From Bacteroidales bacterium (GTDB lineage: Bacteria > Bacteroidota > Bacteroidia > Bacteroidales > JAADJA01), in the NCBI GenBank assembly GCA_021106665.1, contig JAIOTR010000547.1, positions 1-6,473 on the forward strand: a stretch of 6,473 nt of DNA. Reading direction: 5' to 3'. Of this stretch, positions 6,451 to 6,473 are shown in pieces. A program made the translations under genes and the position numbers. Position 1 is the first letter of the stretch, and each line of letters starts with the position of its first letter. A model generated the notes under the pieces. The model ran no database searches. It was not told the origin of the DNA and saw only the letters and a list, made by a program, of their open reading frames with translations.

Positions 6451-6473
6451 TATAGTGGCATCATAATTGATAC

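Overview
The window looks like chromosomal DNA from a member of the Bacteroidota, probably Bacteroidales or a relative. The reasons are low GC content, A-rich leaders without clear Shine-Dalgarno sequences, two matches to the Bacteroidota -7 promoter consensus TAnnTTTG, a lipoprotein-anchored glycoside hydrolase, and a MutS2 whose opening residues (MIYPKNFEQKIGFD) resemble MutS2 proteins of that phylum as I recall them. No search was run, so the taxonomy is inferred.

Layout. Positions 11-2533 (minus strand) hold a complete GH2 beta-mannosidase lipoprotein with both catalytic glutamates in their conserved contexts. Positions 2534-2834 form a divergent intergenic region with two parts. The half nearer the mannosidase carries a weak inverted repeat (2542-2579) and a compact, structured, GC-richer element (2624-2700) that resembles a dispersed intergenic repeat. 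The half nearer the plus-strand gene carries three evenly built palindromes (TGRACA-N13-WGTYCA at 2725, 2766 and 2796), two of which contain a TAnnTTTG element. Positions 2835-3962 (plus) encode a complete, self-inhibited (class II) Fic AMP-transferase with a C-terminal winged helix. After a 55-bp gap with AGGCA repeats, 4018-6450 (plus) encodes a complete MutS2 with MutS-type ATPase, coiled coil, KOW-like and Smr domains. The last 23 bases hold nothing recognisable.

How the genes relate. The mannosidase is a surface or periplasmic carbohydrate-degradation enzyme and is divergent from the other two. fic and mutS2 run in the same direction and could share a transcript, but no functional link is visible. 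All three coding genes belong to known families. The most notable signal is the operator-like palindrome cluster at the fic promoter, which suggests that the Fic protein (through its winged helix) or another dimeric regulator represses transcription there. I see no phage, IS, CRISPR, tRNA, rRNA or defence cassette, and no evidence for a wholly new multi-gene system.
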